Of a stretch of DNA of 64,000 bases, positions 16,585 to 25,033 are shown in pieces. Every line of letters begins with the position of its first letter. The stretch's first letter is position 1. The stretch covers positions 3,960,501 to 4,024,500 of the forward strand of contig NZ_CP086615.1 in NCBI RefSeq assembly GCF_020883455.1. Direction: 5' to 3'. Under the pieces are notes generated by a model, which worked only from the letters and a program-made list of their open reading frames with translations, made no database searches and was not told the DNA's origin. The position numbers and the translations under genes are program-made. The DNA is from Spiribacter halobius (GTDB taxonomy: Bacteria > Pseudomonadota > Gammaproteobacteria > Nitrococcales > Nitrococcaceae).

Positions 16585-18093
16585 TCAGCCGCGACCCGCG
16601 GCCTGTATCCGGCGGCGGTCGCGAATGCCCTTCACGATCGGCCAGAAGAACGAGGCCACGGCGAGCGCCAGCAGCGTGGCGCTGATGGGCCGGGTCAGGA
16701 AGGTGGTCCAGTCCCCGTCGGCCGTGATCATGGCCCGCCGCAGCGAGGTCTCGATGAGAAAGCCGAGCACCATGGCCAGCACCAGCGGCGCCGCCGGGAA
16801 GCCGCAGCGGCGCATGAGATAGCCGATCAGCCCGAACAGCACCGCGAGCCGCAGATCGAAGATGCTGCTGGAGATGGCAAGCCCGCCCATGCAGGCGATA
16901 CCGGTGATGCCCGTGACGAGGTAGGGGCGCGGGGTGTGCACCGCGTAGATGAGCCAGCGCGCCGCGAACAGGCCGGCGAACAGCAGGAAGAACGCGCCGA
17001 TGGCAAGCCCGATGAACAGGCTGTAGACCAGCACGGGCTGCTCCTCGAATACCTGCGGCCCGGGCTGGATACCGTTGATGATCATCACCGCGAGGATGAC
17101 CGCCGCCGCCCCTGAGCCGGGCACGCCCAGCGTCAGCAGCGGGATGAGCGCGCCGCCCTCGGTGGCGTTGTTGGCGGACTCCGGCGCGGCGATCCCCTCC
17201 AGCGAGCCCTTGCCGAAGCGCTCGGGATGCCGGGAGAAGTTCTTCGCCTGGCCATAGGCGATAAAGGCCGCAATCGAGCCACCCGCCCCGGGCGCGGAGC
17301 CGACGAAGGTGCCGAGCACGCTGGAGCGCAGGACCGTGGGAATTACCGAGCGGATCTCCGCCCAGCTGGGCAGCTCCGCCGAGTAGCGCTGTGCGCCGCG
17401 CTCCGCCTCGGCGGCGGCACGGCTCGCCTGCACCAGCACCTCGGAGAGTGCGAACACGCCGATCATCACGATCAGGAAATCGATACCCTCGAACAGCTCG
17501 ATCTGGCCGAAGGTAAAGCGCGGTAGCCCGGAGAACGGGTCGGTGCCCACCGTCACCAGCAGCAGGCCGACCACGGTGGCGATAAACCCCTTGAGCAGGT
17601 TCTCGCCGCTGACCGCCGAGACCATGCTCAGACCGAAGATGCCCACCGCGAAGTACTCCGCCGGGCCGAAGCGCAGGGCGAACGCGGCGATGGGGATGGC
17701 GAGCAGGACCAGGATGATGGTGCTGATGAACCAGCCCGTGGCGGAGGCGATGCAGGAGATACCCAGCGCCTTCCCGGAATGCCCCTGCTCGTGCAGAGGA
17801 TGGCCGTCGAAGATGGTGGCCGCCCCGGAGGCCGCCCCGGGGGTGCGCACCAGAATGGACGTCACCGATCCGCCGTAGTTCTCCCCGCCCCAGAGCCCGA
17901 GGGCCATGAGCAGCGCGGTGACCGGCTCCATGCCATAGGTGAACGGGATCACCAGCGTGATGCCGATGGCCGCGTTGATGCCCGGCAGGATGCCGGCGAG
18001 GATGCCGATCACCACGCCCAGGCAGAGGAAGAACAGATTCTCGACGGCGAATACCGTCGACAGGGCGCCCGCGAGAGCGGCGGCGTCGATCAT
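16585..18093 (-). CDS. tctA: Second TctA large membrane subunit
   Basis: 502 residues from the ATG at 18093 with CCGGAGGACAG upstream; a longer upstream frame was rejected. TctA signatures include GILAGILPGINAAIGITLVIP, GSAPGAGGSIAAFIAYGQ and ESANNATEGGALIPLLTLG. About 10-12 membrane helices are expected. It forms a complete second Tct set with the genes at 18122 and 18694, the last genes of an operon that begins with mmgE/prpD copy 3. Direct linkage to that enzyme suggests that the imported acid or its product is the enzyme's substrate. Confidence 0.94.
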   Translation of the reverse strand: MIDAAALAGALSTVFAVENLFFLCLGVVIGILAGILPGINAAIGITLVIPFTYGMEPVTALLMALGLWGGENYGGSVTSILVRTPGAASGAATIFDGHPLHEQGHSGKALGISCIASATGWFISTIILVLLAIPIAAFALRFGPAEYFAVGIFGLSMVSAVSGENLLKGFIATVVGLLLVTVGTDPFSGLPRFTFGQIELFEGIDFLIVMIGVFALSEVLVQASRAAAEAERGAQRYSAELPSWAEIRSVIPTVLRSSVLGTFVGSAPGAGGSIAAFIAYGQAKNFSRHPERFGKGSLEGIAAPESANNATEGGALIPLLTLGVPGSGAAAVILAVMIINGIQPGPQVFEEQPVLVYSLFIGLAIGAFFLLFAGLFAARWLIYAVHTPRPYLVTGITGIACMGGLAISSSIFDLRLAVLFGLIGYLMRRCGFPAAPLVLAMVLGFLIETSLRRAMITADGDWTTFLTRPISATLLALAVASFFWPIVKGIRDRRRIQAAGRG

Positions 18094-18121
18094 TGCTGTC
18101 CTCCGGCGGTATGGGGCGCGC

Positions 18122-18634
18122 TCACTGGAACAGTGTCCCGACGGGCAGGCGCACGCCGAATAGCACGCCGAATAGCAGGTAGAGCCCGGCGGTGATGCCG
18201 GCGGCCGCAAGCGGCGCCTTTACCGGATGGCGCTGCCCGAGCACGGTAATGAAATACGTGAAGGCCACGAACGAGCTGAGGAGGAAGCCGATGACGGGCA
18301 TCAGCCAGACGTAGGCCACGAGGCCGGCGGCATAGGCGAGCACTCGCCGGATGGACTCCGGCGCCGGTTCCGCCGTGTCCTCCTCCTCGCGGCGGGTTGC
18401 CGGGGTGCCGGGTTTCGGCGCCGCCGCCTGGCCGCCCGGCACGCCGATGCCAAGCAGGCCGGTAATCGCCAGCGCCGCGCCGAGCAGGGCCAGCACCACC
18501 GCCAGCGCCTTCGGCAGGAAGGCGCCGCCAAGGGGATCCAGAGCCCCCGCCGTGGGCAGCGACAGCGCCATCCAGTACACCCAGCCGGCGAACGCCACAC
18601 AGGCGAGGCCGGAGGCGACGTTGACTCGATTCAT
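18122..18634 (-). CDS. tctB: Second TctB small membrane subunit
   Basis: 170 residues from the ATG at 18634 (MNRVNVASG), with four predicted membrane segments and a hydrophilic central linker near residues 70-92 (PKPGTPATRREEEDTAEPAPE). Another in-frame start farther upstream lies inside tctC and is less likely. It follows tctC by 59 bases, a gap filled by a GC-rich hairpin, and precedes tctA by 28 bases. Confidence 0.88.
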   Translation of the reverse strand: MNRVNVASGLACVAFAGWVYWMALSLPTAGALDPLGGAFLPKALAVVLALLGAALAITGLLGIGVPGGQAAAPKPGTPATRREEEDTAEPAPESIRRVLAYAAGLVAYVWLMPVIGFLLSSFVAFTYFITVLGQRHPVKAPLAAAGITAGLYLLFGVLFGVRLPVGTLFQ

Positions 18635-18655
18635 TGCTTCCGCCCCTGAGAAAGG

Positions 18656-18686
18656 GCGGGCCCCGGGACGGCGGTCCGGGGCCCGC
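18656..18686 (-). promoter_or_regulatory. Hairpin between tctC and tctB of the second Tct operon
   Basis: GCGGGCCCCGG and CCGGGGCCCGC form an 11-bp stem with a 9-base loop in the short tctC-tctB gap. There is no T-run. It probably stabilises the upstream tctC mRNA or partly terminates transcription, giving excess binding protein. The first Tct operon has a comparable hairpin at the same junction. Confidence 0.6.
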
Positions 18687-18693
18687 GCCGCCG

Positions 18694-19641
18694 TCACTGC
18701 TGCTCGGCGAGGAATGCCGCAATGCGGTCGTTGCTGCGGCCGAGAAACTCGACGAACTCGTCACCGTGGATGAACGCCGGCTGCAGGGCGCCCGGGACGT
18801 AATACTCCTTGAACGTCTCGGCGTCGTAGAGCTGCTCCAGGCGGGCGGCGATGCGCTCCACCATGGCGTCGTCCAGACCCGGCGGGCCGAAGACGCCGCG
18901 GAACTTGGTGGAGGCCACGTCGTAGCCGAGCTCCATCATCGTCGGCACGTCGGGCAGGATGTCCAGCCGCTCCTCGGTATAGGTGGCCAGCACCCGGATG
19001 TCGCCGCTGTCGATTTGCGACACCAGCTCCGCCGGTTCGCCCAGCGCGGCGTCCACGTGGCCGCCGAGGACGGCCGTCTTGGCGTCGCCGCCGCCCTCGT
19101 GGGGCACGATGCGCACGTCCACGCCGGCCGCCTCTTCGGTCTGCTGGATCACCAGCTGGTCCAGGGAGCCGGCGCTGCCGATGCCCCAGGTGATGTCACC
19201 CGGGTTCTCGGTCAGGGCGTCCATCATGTCGCCGGCGTCCTGGTAGGGGCTGTCCGCCCGGACATAGAGCAGCGCCGGGTCCATGAACAGCCGGGCGATG
19301 GGGGTCATCTGCTGGTAGTTGGGGATGCCCTCGCTGCGCAGCGGGGTGATGATCTGCGTCGGGGTGACGGTCATCAGCGTATGGCCGTCGGTCTCGGCGT
19401 TGTTCGCCATGTACAGGAGTGCCACCGCGCCGGAGCCCCCGGTGTGGTTCTCCACCGTGCACGAGTGCTCGGTGATGTCCTGCATGGCCCGGCAGATGGC
19501 GCGGGCGAGGACGTCGCTGCCGCCGCCCGGGCTCGAGTGGGTGACGAACAGGACGTCGTCGGTGGGCCAGTCGTCCTGGGCCAGCGCCCCGCCGGCCGTC
19601 AGCATCGCCCCGAGGGCGGCCGTCGCTATGAGTCTCTTCAT
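18694..19641 (-). CDS. tctC: Second TctC substrate-binding protein
   Basis: 315 residues with a signal peptide (MKRLIATAALGAMLTAGGALA, likely cleaved after ALA) and the Tct receptor pattern: VTHSSPGGGSDVLARAICR, HTLMTVTPTQIITP and GGHVDAALGEPAELVSQI. It is a periplasmic carboxylate-binding protein for the membrane pair downstream. GGAGGAGAGGA lies just before the ATG. It follows mmgE/prpD copy 3 by 36 bases. It differs clearly from the first TctC, so the two transporters probably have different ligands. Confidence 0.92.
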   Translation of the reverse strand: MKRLIATAALGAMLTAGGALAQDDWPTDDVLFVTHSSPGGGSDVLARAICRAMQDITEHSCTVENHTGGSGAVALLYMANNAETDGHTLMTVTPTQIITPLRSEGIPNYQQMTPIARLFMDPALLYVRADSPYQDAGDMMDALTENPGDITWGIGSAGSLDQLVIQQTEEAAGVDVRIVPHEGGGDAKTAVLGGHVDAALGEPAELVSQIDSGDIRVLATYTEERLDILPDVPTMMELGYDVASTKFRGVFGPPGLDDAMVERIAARLEQLYDAETFKEYYVPGALQPAFIHGDEFVEFLGRSNDRIAAFLAEQQ

Positions 19642-19677
19642 CGTTCCTCTCCTCCTCCTTCCACGGGTGCCGCCGGG

Positions 19678-21081
19678 TCAGTCCGTACGGCAGAGGGCCA
19701 GCACCGCGTCGATGCCGGCCTCGTTCTCAAGGCCCAGTATCCGCTCCACGATCTCGTCGGCGGCTGGCCTCGTGAGCAGGCCGGCGACGTTGCCGTGGAA
19801 CTTGCGCACGATGTGCTCGGTGGTGGCCGGGTTGTCGGGGCTGCCGGGGCTGTTCGGCACCCGTCGCTCCAGCTCGCGTCCATCCTGCAGACGCACCACG
19901 ACCCCACCGGGATACTTCTTCGGGAACGGCATGCTGTCGTCGGTGCGGTAGCGCATGTTCGGCAGCAGCGCCTGCATCCGCGGGTCGCGCACGTGCTCGT
20001 CGGTGTAGCTGGCGCGGGTGACGTTGCCGCTGAGCAGGGCCTCGGCCACCGCGTACTGGATGCTGAACTTCGCCTGATAGCCGCTCTGCGGATCCAGCTT
20101 CTGGTGCTCCGGCTCACAGATGGTGGAGACCATGCCCGGCGGCACGATGCAGGTCGCGCCGGCAATCTGATCGGGATCCAGGTTCTCCTCGGCGCGCAGC
20201 CTGAGCGCGGCGTCGATGCAGCCATGGGAGAGCGAGCCGCAGGGAAACAGCTTGTAGACGATGTTCGGCGTCTCCCAGTGGCGGCCGAGATCGTCGGTCA
20301 GGCGCTCGATGTCCCAGGGATCCGGGGAGACGAAGGCGTTGTAATAGCCGAAGCGGCCCTCCAGCACGGTGCTGGCGCCGGTGAATCCCCGCGCCGCCAG
20401 ACCGGCGGCGACCAGCCCCGCGTGGCAGGCCCAGCCGGCGTGAAAGGCCTTGGTGTCGGTGGCCTCGCCCAGGTACGCCTCGCGCAGGCCGCTGGCCTGG
20501 GAGCCGGCGACGCCGAGGGCGTGGGTGATCTGCCGGACGTCGAGTCCCAGGGCGCGGCCGGCAATGCCGGCCACCGCCAGCGTGCCGCAGAGGGACGTCG
20601 CGTGCAGGCCCCGCTCGTGGAAGCGCGCCGGCGCGACCATCCCGATCCGCACCAGCGCCTCGAAGCCCGCCACCGCCGCGGTGATCAGGGCACGGCCGTC
20701 GAGCCCGGCCTGCTGGGCCGCGGCGAGGGTCGCCGGCACCACCACGGTGCTCGGGTGGATGCGCACCTCATGGTGGGTGTCATCGAAGTCCATGCTGTGG
20801 GCGAGAGTGCCGTTGGCGAGCGCCGCCAGGGCCGCGGGCACGCGATCCCCCCAGCCAACGATCTCGGCCTGCTCGCGCCCGCCCCACTCGCTGACCAGGG
20901 CGCGCACGGCCTGAGGGCCGGACTCCTCGCGGGCGGCAACGCAGATGCCGAGGATGTCGAGGATCCGCAGGCGAGCCGAATCCACCACCTCCGGGGGGAT
21001 ATCCTGGAAGCGCAGCCCGTGCATGAAGGTCGCGAGCTTGGCGGCCGCCGTCGGGGCCTCGCTGGGGGATCCTGCGCTCAC
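19678..21081 (-). CDS. MmgE/PrpD family protein, copy 3
   Basis: 467 residues with MmgE/PrpD motifs: SMDFDDTHHEVRIHPSTVVVP (active-site Asp/His region), GLHATSLCGTLAVAG, DTKAFHAGWACHAGL and KLFPCGSLSHGCIDA. It keeps the DDTHHE...HPS arrangement seen in decarboxylase and dehydratase members, whereas copies 1 and 2 have VYGLLTHP there. It is the first gene of an operon with the second Tct transporter. TGTCAA-like half-sites lie about 200 bases upstream. The product is probably a cytoplasmic polycarboxylate-processing enzyme of unknown substrate. Confidence 0.88.
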   Translation of the reverse strand: MSAGSPSEAPTAAAKLATFMHGLRFQDIPPEVVDSARLRILDILGICVAAREESGPQAVRALVSEWGGREQAEIVGWGDRVPAALAALANGTLAHSMDFDDTHHEVRIHPSTVVVPATLAAAQQAGLDGRALITAAVAGFEALVRIGMVAPARFHERGLHATSLCGTLAVAGIAGRALGLDVRQITHALGVAGSQASGLREAYLGEATDTKAFHAGWACHAGLVAAGLAARGFTGASTVLEGRFGYYNAFVSPDPWDIERLTDDLGRHWETPNIVYKLFPCGSLSHGCIDAALRLRAEENLDPDQIAGATCIVPPGMVSTICEPEHQKLDPQSGYQAKFSIQYAVAEALLSGNVTRASYTDEHVRDPRMQALLPNMRYRTDDSMPFPKKYPGGVVVRLQDGRELERRVPNSPGSPDNPATTEHIVRKFHGNVAGLLTRPAADEIVERILGLENEAGIDAVLALCRTD

Positions 21082-21284
21082 TGTCCGGGCTCCTGTCTCG
21101 GCTGCGGTGGTCGGCGAACCCGGTAGCAGGCCGGCTGCGACTCGCCGCAGGGTGGTTCGGGGAAGGGGCGCAGCTCAGTGGCGGCGGTCCCGCGCAAATA
21201 CGCCCCTGGCGAGCATGCCCACCAGGGCAGTTTGGCAGATGGTGAAACGGCCGCCGGAGCGTTCATCGTATGCCGCAATTGATA

Positions 21285-21330
21285 ACTGCCAACAGTCAGC
21301 ATTGAAGCCCCGCCCCGGGCGTCTGTCAAC
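21285..21330. promoter_or_regulatory. Operator-like half-sites upstream of mmgE/prpD copy 3
   Basis: ACTGCCAACAGTCAG (21285-21299) and CTGTCAAC (21323-21330) resemble single or decayed halves of the island operator. They lie in the leader of the mmgE-tctCBA operon, within a locally AT-rich stretch. This assignment is weaker than the sites at 11909 and 14677. Confidence 0.4.
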
Positions 21331-21438
21331 GCAGGGGGTTGTGCGCATGCAGCATGGTGAACGCACCATGACGGCTGCCGCACCTCGCGCCGCCAATCTT
21401 CCGGGCAGTATGCGGATTCGTCGCGGAAGCCGACGCCA

Positions 21439-21464
21439 GCGCCGGCAGTGCGAGTTGGGGCGGG
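21439..21464. repeat. 26-base stub repeated at 16368-16393
   Basis: The sequence starting GCGCCGGCAGTGCGAG matches 16368-16393 at all but one base. At 16368 it overlaps the left arm of hairpin copy 3; here the rest of the hairpin is absent. It lies just downstream of the TSUP gene stop on the minus strand and is probably a truncated element. Confidence 0.6.
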
Positions 21465-21476
21465 AGCGGCCAGGCC

Positions 21477-22241
21477 TCAGAGAAAGGCACCAACCAGCAT
21501 CGCCGCGCCGCCGACCACGACCAGCGCCTCGACCGCGGCGGTGTGGATGCGCACATCGGTGCGCCGCACGATCCACGCCGCCACCCAGGTGCCGGGAATC
21601 GTGCAGGCGCCCATGATCAGCGCGATGATCGCGAGCTCGGCGTTGAGGGTCTCCAGGGACCCAAAGGCGGCGATCTTGACCAGGTTCACGGCGACGGCAA
21701 TGGCGGCGTCCGTCGCCAGCAGGCTGGCCCCCGCCAGCCCGGCACCGAGCAGCAGCGGCACCACCAGGATGCCGGCCCCCACCACCAGGCTGCTGAGGAA
21801 TCCGAAGCCGCCCCCGAAGGCGATCATGACGCCGTTATTGGGCGCCACCTTGCGCCCCGCCAGGTACCGCCGCAGGGGAATCGAGCCGATCAGCACGACG
21901 CCGATCATCGCCTGCACCACGGCCGAGTCCAGTCGGTCGTAGAGCACCGCACCGAGCAGCGCCGTCACCGTGGCCGGGCCGGCCACCAGCGCGATCAGAC
22001 GCCAGTGCAACTCGCCGCGGAAGAACCACACGCGGCTGAAGTTGTTGATCATCATCACCACCGAGAGCACCGGCACCACTGCCTTGGCACCGAGAATCGG
22101 GGTCAGGAACAGGGCAATGATCAATCCGGCCCCGAAACCGCTCATCCCGCTCAGGGCGGCGGCACCGAAGCACACGGCAATGACCAGGAGGATGGTCGTG
22201 ATCTCGATGTCCGCCAGCAGCGGAAAGCCCCAGTCCGGCAT
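21477..22241 (-). CDS. TSUP family (TauE/SafE) sulfite/sulfonate-type exporter
   Basis: 254 residues from the ATG at 22241 (MPDWGFPLL); the open frame continues upstream without features. About eight membrane helices and TSUP hallmarks are visible: GMSGFGAGLIIALFLTPILG in the first half and GGGFGFLSSLVVGAGILVVPLLLGAG in the second. TSUP proteins export or import sulfite, sulfonates or small organic acids such as sulfoacetate. With a rhodanese in the same island, a sulfur-containing substrate is tempting but unproven. It is transcribed alone on the minus strand. Confidence 0.85.
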   Translation of the reverse strand: MPDWGFPLLADIEITTILLVIAVCFGAAALSGMSGFGAGLIIALFLTPILGAKAVVPVLSVVMMINNFSRVWFFRGELHWRLIALVAGPATVTALLGAVLYDRLDSAVVQAMIGVVLIGSIPLRRYLAGRKVAPNNGVMIAFGGGFGFLSSLVVGAGILVVPLLLGAGLAGASLLATDAAIAVAVNLVKIAAFGSLETLNAELAIIALIMGACTIPGTWVAAWIVRRTDVRIHTAAVEALVVVGGAAMLVGAFL

Positions 22242-22795
22242 ATTCGGTTCCAGCCGCGGCGTATCGGGCCGCTGTTCCGCGATCCGTGCCGGCGGCGCGG
22301 ACGCGGCCACGCGATGGCTTCGGCAGGATCGATGGCCGATGGCAAGCGGGGTTGGCGGGAATCCGCGCCGCTGCCCCGTGGACTCGACGAATGCCGGGGT
22401 ATGCGTTGCATCCTGCGGATGGCCCGGCAACGGCCGGCCCGGCGTCCGGATCGCGGAACATAATGCGCCGGGGCCCGCCCCGCAACTCCGGGCATTCGTG
22501 CCCATCCGGAACCAGGGGTCAGGCCACCGCCCTGCGGGACACAGCGGTCAACCTGTCGCCACCATCGTGGTCGCCATGAGGGCCAGCACGCCTGCCATTG
22601 GCTGCAGGCATCCCCTCATAACGACGTCGCAACCCTCGCACTCGCCCCGGCGCCGCAACGCAGATGACCCTGGCGCACGCCCTCGAGGCCCTCCGCCTCG
22701 GGGAGCCGGAACTCGCCATGACACGGGTTGCGAGACGGATGGACTGCCGCGACTACACCCTGCGGATGGAGGTAAGTCATCCCGGCCGGCGGGTG
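22242..22795. other. Intergenic region, no gene seen
   Basis: About 550 bases with open frames on several strands but no plausible start context or recognisable protein. It separates the catabolic island from the secreted-protein pair at 22796-24996. Confidence 0.5.
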
Positions 22796-23425
22796 TCATT
22801 CCAGCAGCCGAACCGCGGCTCCGTCGCCGGCAATCTCGTGCGTGCGCACGCGGCCGCCGCCGTTCACGGTCACACGGAAGGTGGTGCGCCCGGCCAGTGC
22901 CGGACTGATGGTCGGCGTGAAGGCGAGCGCGTCTTCGTGCTCTCGCCAGCCCACAAACCGCACGTCCACGAAGCCGCGAGAATGGTGGACTTCGCGCGTC
23001 TGCCGCCCGGCCCCGACCTGGGTCCTGGCCTGCTCGTACGATCCGAAGGCCGTGTTCTCTTCCCGCGACAGCCGGACGTCGTGCGTGGTCAGCTCGATCA
23101 GCTCGCCCGCGCTGGAGAGACGGATCGCCGACTCCACGGCGTTGGCCGCACGTTGTGCGTAGGTCAGGTCGCCCTCGACATGCGGGTCCACCGAATGGAA
23201 GGCACGGATGTCGACATGCCCCTCGCCGCGCAGGGGTAGACCCACGTTCGCGAAAAGAAACAGCGGGGTGCGAACGAGCACTTCCACCTGCTCACCGGCC
23301 AGACGCACGTGCACGTCGATCACGAAATGCTCCGGCAGATGCTCCGGGTGGGCATCAACCGCGGAGACCCGGCCCAGAATCGCGACCAGCACGATCACAC
23401 CGATCCGGCGCCACACGCGAGCCAT
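22796..23425 (-). CDS. Secreted protein of unknown function
   Basis: 209 residues beginning with a signal peptide (MARVWRRIGVIVLVAILGRVSAVDA, cleavage near residue 25). The mature part is beta-rich and hydrophilic, with no recognised motif. It contains HPEHLPEHFVIDVHVRLAGEQVEV early and a C-terminal FRVTVNGGGRVRTHEI. It is the second gene of a probable operon, 83 bases after the NHL-repeat protein gene. A role at the cell surface or in the periplasm with that protein is likely; the activity is unknown. Confidence 0.75.
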   Translation of the reverse strand: MARVWRRIGVIVLVAILGRVSAVDAHPEHLPEHFVIDVHVRLAGEQVEVLVRTPLFLFANVGLPLRGEGHVDIRAFHSVDPHVEGDLTYAQRAANAVESAIRLSSAGELIELTTHDVRLSREENTAFGSYEQARTQVGAGRQTREVHHSRGFVDVRFVGWREHEDALAFTPTISPALAGRTTFRVTVNGGGRVRTHEIAGDGAAVRLLE

Positions 23426-23508
23426 GACCGTCTCTCCGACTCCGACCCGGGGCCGGGGCCCGCCGCGCCCACGGTGCGCAACGGACCTCGGCCCCCGCGA
23501 GGCTCGGT

Positions 23509-24996
23509 TCAGTCCTCGGCCGCTTGCTCTCGGCAGTTGCGGCGTCCCACACGCTCGAAGCGCTGAGCCCGCTTACCGGTATCCACCTCCGTGGTGTAGA
23601 GGTTGCCGTGCGAGTCCGCGGCCACGTCGTGCAGCCAGTGGAACGCGCCGGCCTGACGCCCCGACTCGCCGAAGCTGTCGAGGATGTTCAGCGTGGGCCG
23701 ATGAAGCGTGTACAGCCGCTGGTTCGAGCCGTCCGCCTGGTGCACGCAGGACTGCGCGCGATCCGAGGAAAGGGCGAGATCCCACACGGAGCCAGGGCCG
23801 AGCGTGTCTGCGCGCACGAACTTCTCGAAGAGGAAGCCGCACTCGTTGTTCTTCTGCTGGCTCGGCTCGGTGCAGCGCTCGTCCGTGCCCACGCTCTGAT
23901 CGAACACCTGGATCCGGTTGTTCACCCGGTCGCAGACGTAGATGCGCTCGTTGTCGTCGGCGACCCGCACGCAGTGCACGGGCGTGCGGAACTGCGACGG
24001 CCGGTTCGCCGTCACTGGCCGCTCCTCGGCGAACGGGCCCGGCGCCGTGTCGTCGACGGTGACGTCACCGTAGGCACCCCAGTGACGCTTGTACTCCCCG
24101 GTCTCCTTATCCACCACGACGATGCGACGGTTTCCGTAGCCGTCGGCGATGTACAGGTTGTCGCCATGCACGTGCATGTTCGCCGCGCGGAAAAGCTGCG
24201 GGGTGCCGTTGACGCCGCCGTCGGTGTCGTTGCTGTCGGCCAGCTTGTCCGGCCGTCCGGGGCCGAGCGGTTCACCGACCTGCAACAGGCACTCGCCCTC
24301 GGCGCTGAACTTGAGCAAGTGGCCGTCCCAGCCACGGTCGTTGAGCGCCACGCCGGTCGTTCCGTCACCCTCGCCGTTGGCGGCGATGTAGACATGGCCG
24401 TCGTCATCGACGTGCAGGCCATGCTCGTTCGCGGGCCACTGGCAGTCCGCGCCGGGCGCCGAGGTCCACAGAGGATCGGGCCAGCCCCAATCCTCGCCAT
24501 GGTGGCGTGGCCCGCCCCAGGCATCGAGCAGGTTGCCCTCCTGGTCGAACTTGAGGACGGCCGGAGCCGGGATGGAGTTGTCGGATACTGGACCGTGAGG
24601 GCGTGGATGACCGAATGCGTCAGCCGCGGTGGCCTCCTCGAACTCGTCGGTCGACCGGCAGGTGGTCCCCCGCTCCACGAGCTCGCCCTGTGCATTACAG
24701 ACATAGACGCCCGGCTCGGCATCCGTGGCGCCGGCCTGCGAGCTGGAAAGCGAGCGCGGACGATGCAGCACGTAGATGTTGTCGTTCGGGCCGACCGACA
24801 CGCCGGCGACCTGGCCTACCTGCCAGTTGTTCGGAAGCGGCTTCGGCCAGTCCGGATCCACCCTGAACTGAGGCGCGAGCGCGCTCCCTGTGGCACCGGC
24901 TCCTTCGTCCGCGGCCTGGGTAGCGACGGGGAATGTAAATATGATCAGGGCGCCGCTGATGATCGTTTTGGGTATCAACTGATTCCTGGAGGGCAT
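23509..24996 (-). CDS. Secreted NHL-repeat beta-propeller protein
   Basis: 495 residues with a signal peptide (cleavage near ATQA-A, about residue 28) and repeated NHL-like blades: VSVGPNDNIYVLHR, HVDDDGHVYIAANGEG, MHVHGDNLYIADGYGNRRIVVVD, VRVADDNERIYVCDRVNNRIQVFD and VAADSHGNLYTTEVDTGKRAQRF. Such six-bladed propellers occur in peptidyl-alpha-hydroxyglycine lyase-like and carbohydrate-processing proteins, but bacterial members are mostly uncharacterised. Several cysteines suggest disulphides in the periplasm. The start is firm, with AGGAGG five bases before the ATG. It precedes the unknown secreted protein. Confidence 0.85.
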   Translation of the reverse strand: MPSRNQLIPKTIISGALIIFTFPVATQAADEGAGATGSALAPQFRVDPDWPKPLPNNWQVGQVAGVSVGPNDNIYVLHRPRSLSSSQAGATDAEPGVYVCNAQGELVERGTTCRSTDEFEEATAADAFGHPRPHGPVSDNSIPAPAVLKFDQEGNLLDAWGGPRHHGEDWGWPDPLWTSAPGADCQWPANEHGLHVDDDGHVYIAANGEGDGTTGVALNDRGWDGHLLKFSAEGECLLQVGEPLGPGRPDKLADSNDTDGGVNGTPQLFRAANMHVHGDNLYIADGYGNRRIVVVDKETGEYKRHWGAYGDVTVDDTAPGPFAEERPVTANRPSQFRTPVHCVRVADDNERIYVCDRVNNRIQVFDQSVGTDERCTEPSQQKNNECGFLFEKFVRADTLGPGSVWDLALSSDRAQSCVHQADGSNQRLYTLHRPTLNILDSFGESGRQAGAFHWLHDVAADSHGNLYTTEVDTGKRAQRFERVGRRNCREQAAED

Positions 24997-25033
24997 GGCA
25001 ACCTCCTACGGAGCTCTCCTCCTCGATTGGATG

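Noticed and set aside
18634-21126. 830-codon plus-strand open frame
   Set aside because: It spans antisense of tctC and mmgE/prpD copy 3, which both have full family motifs and proper starts.
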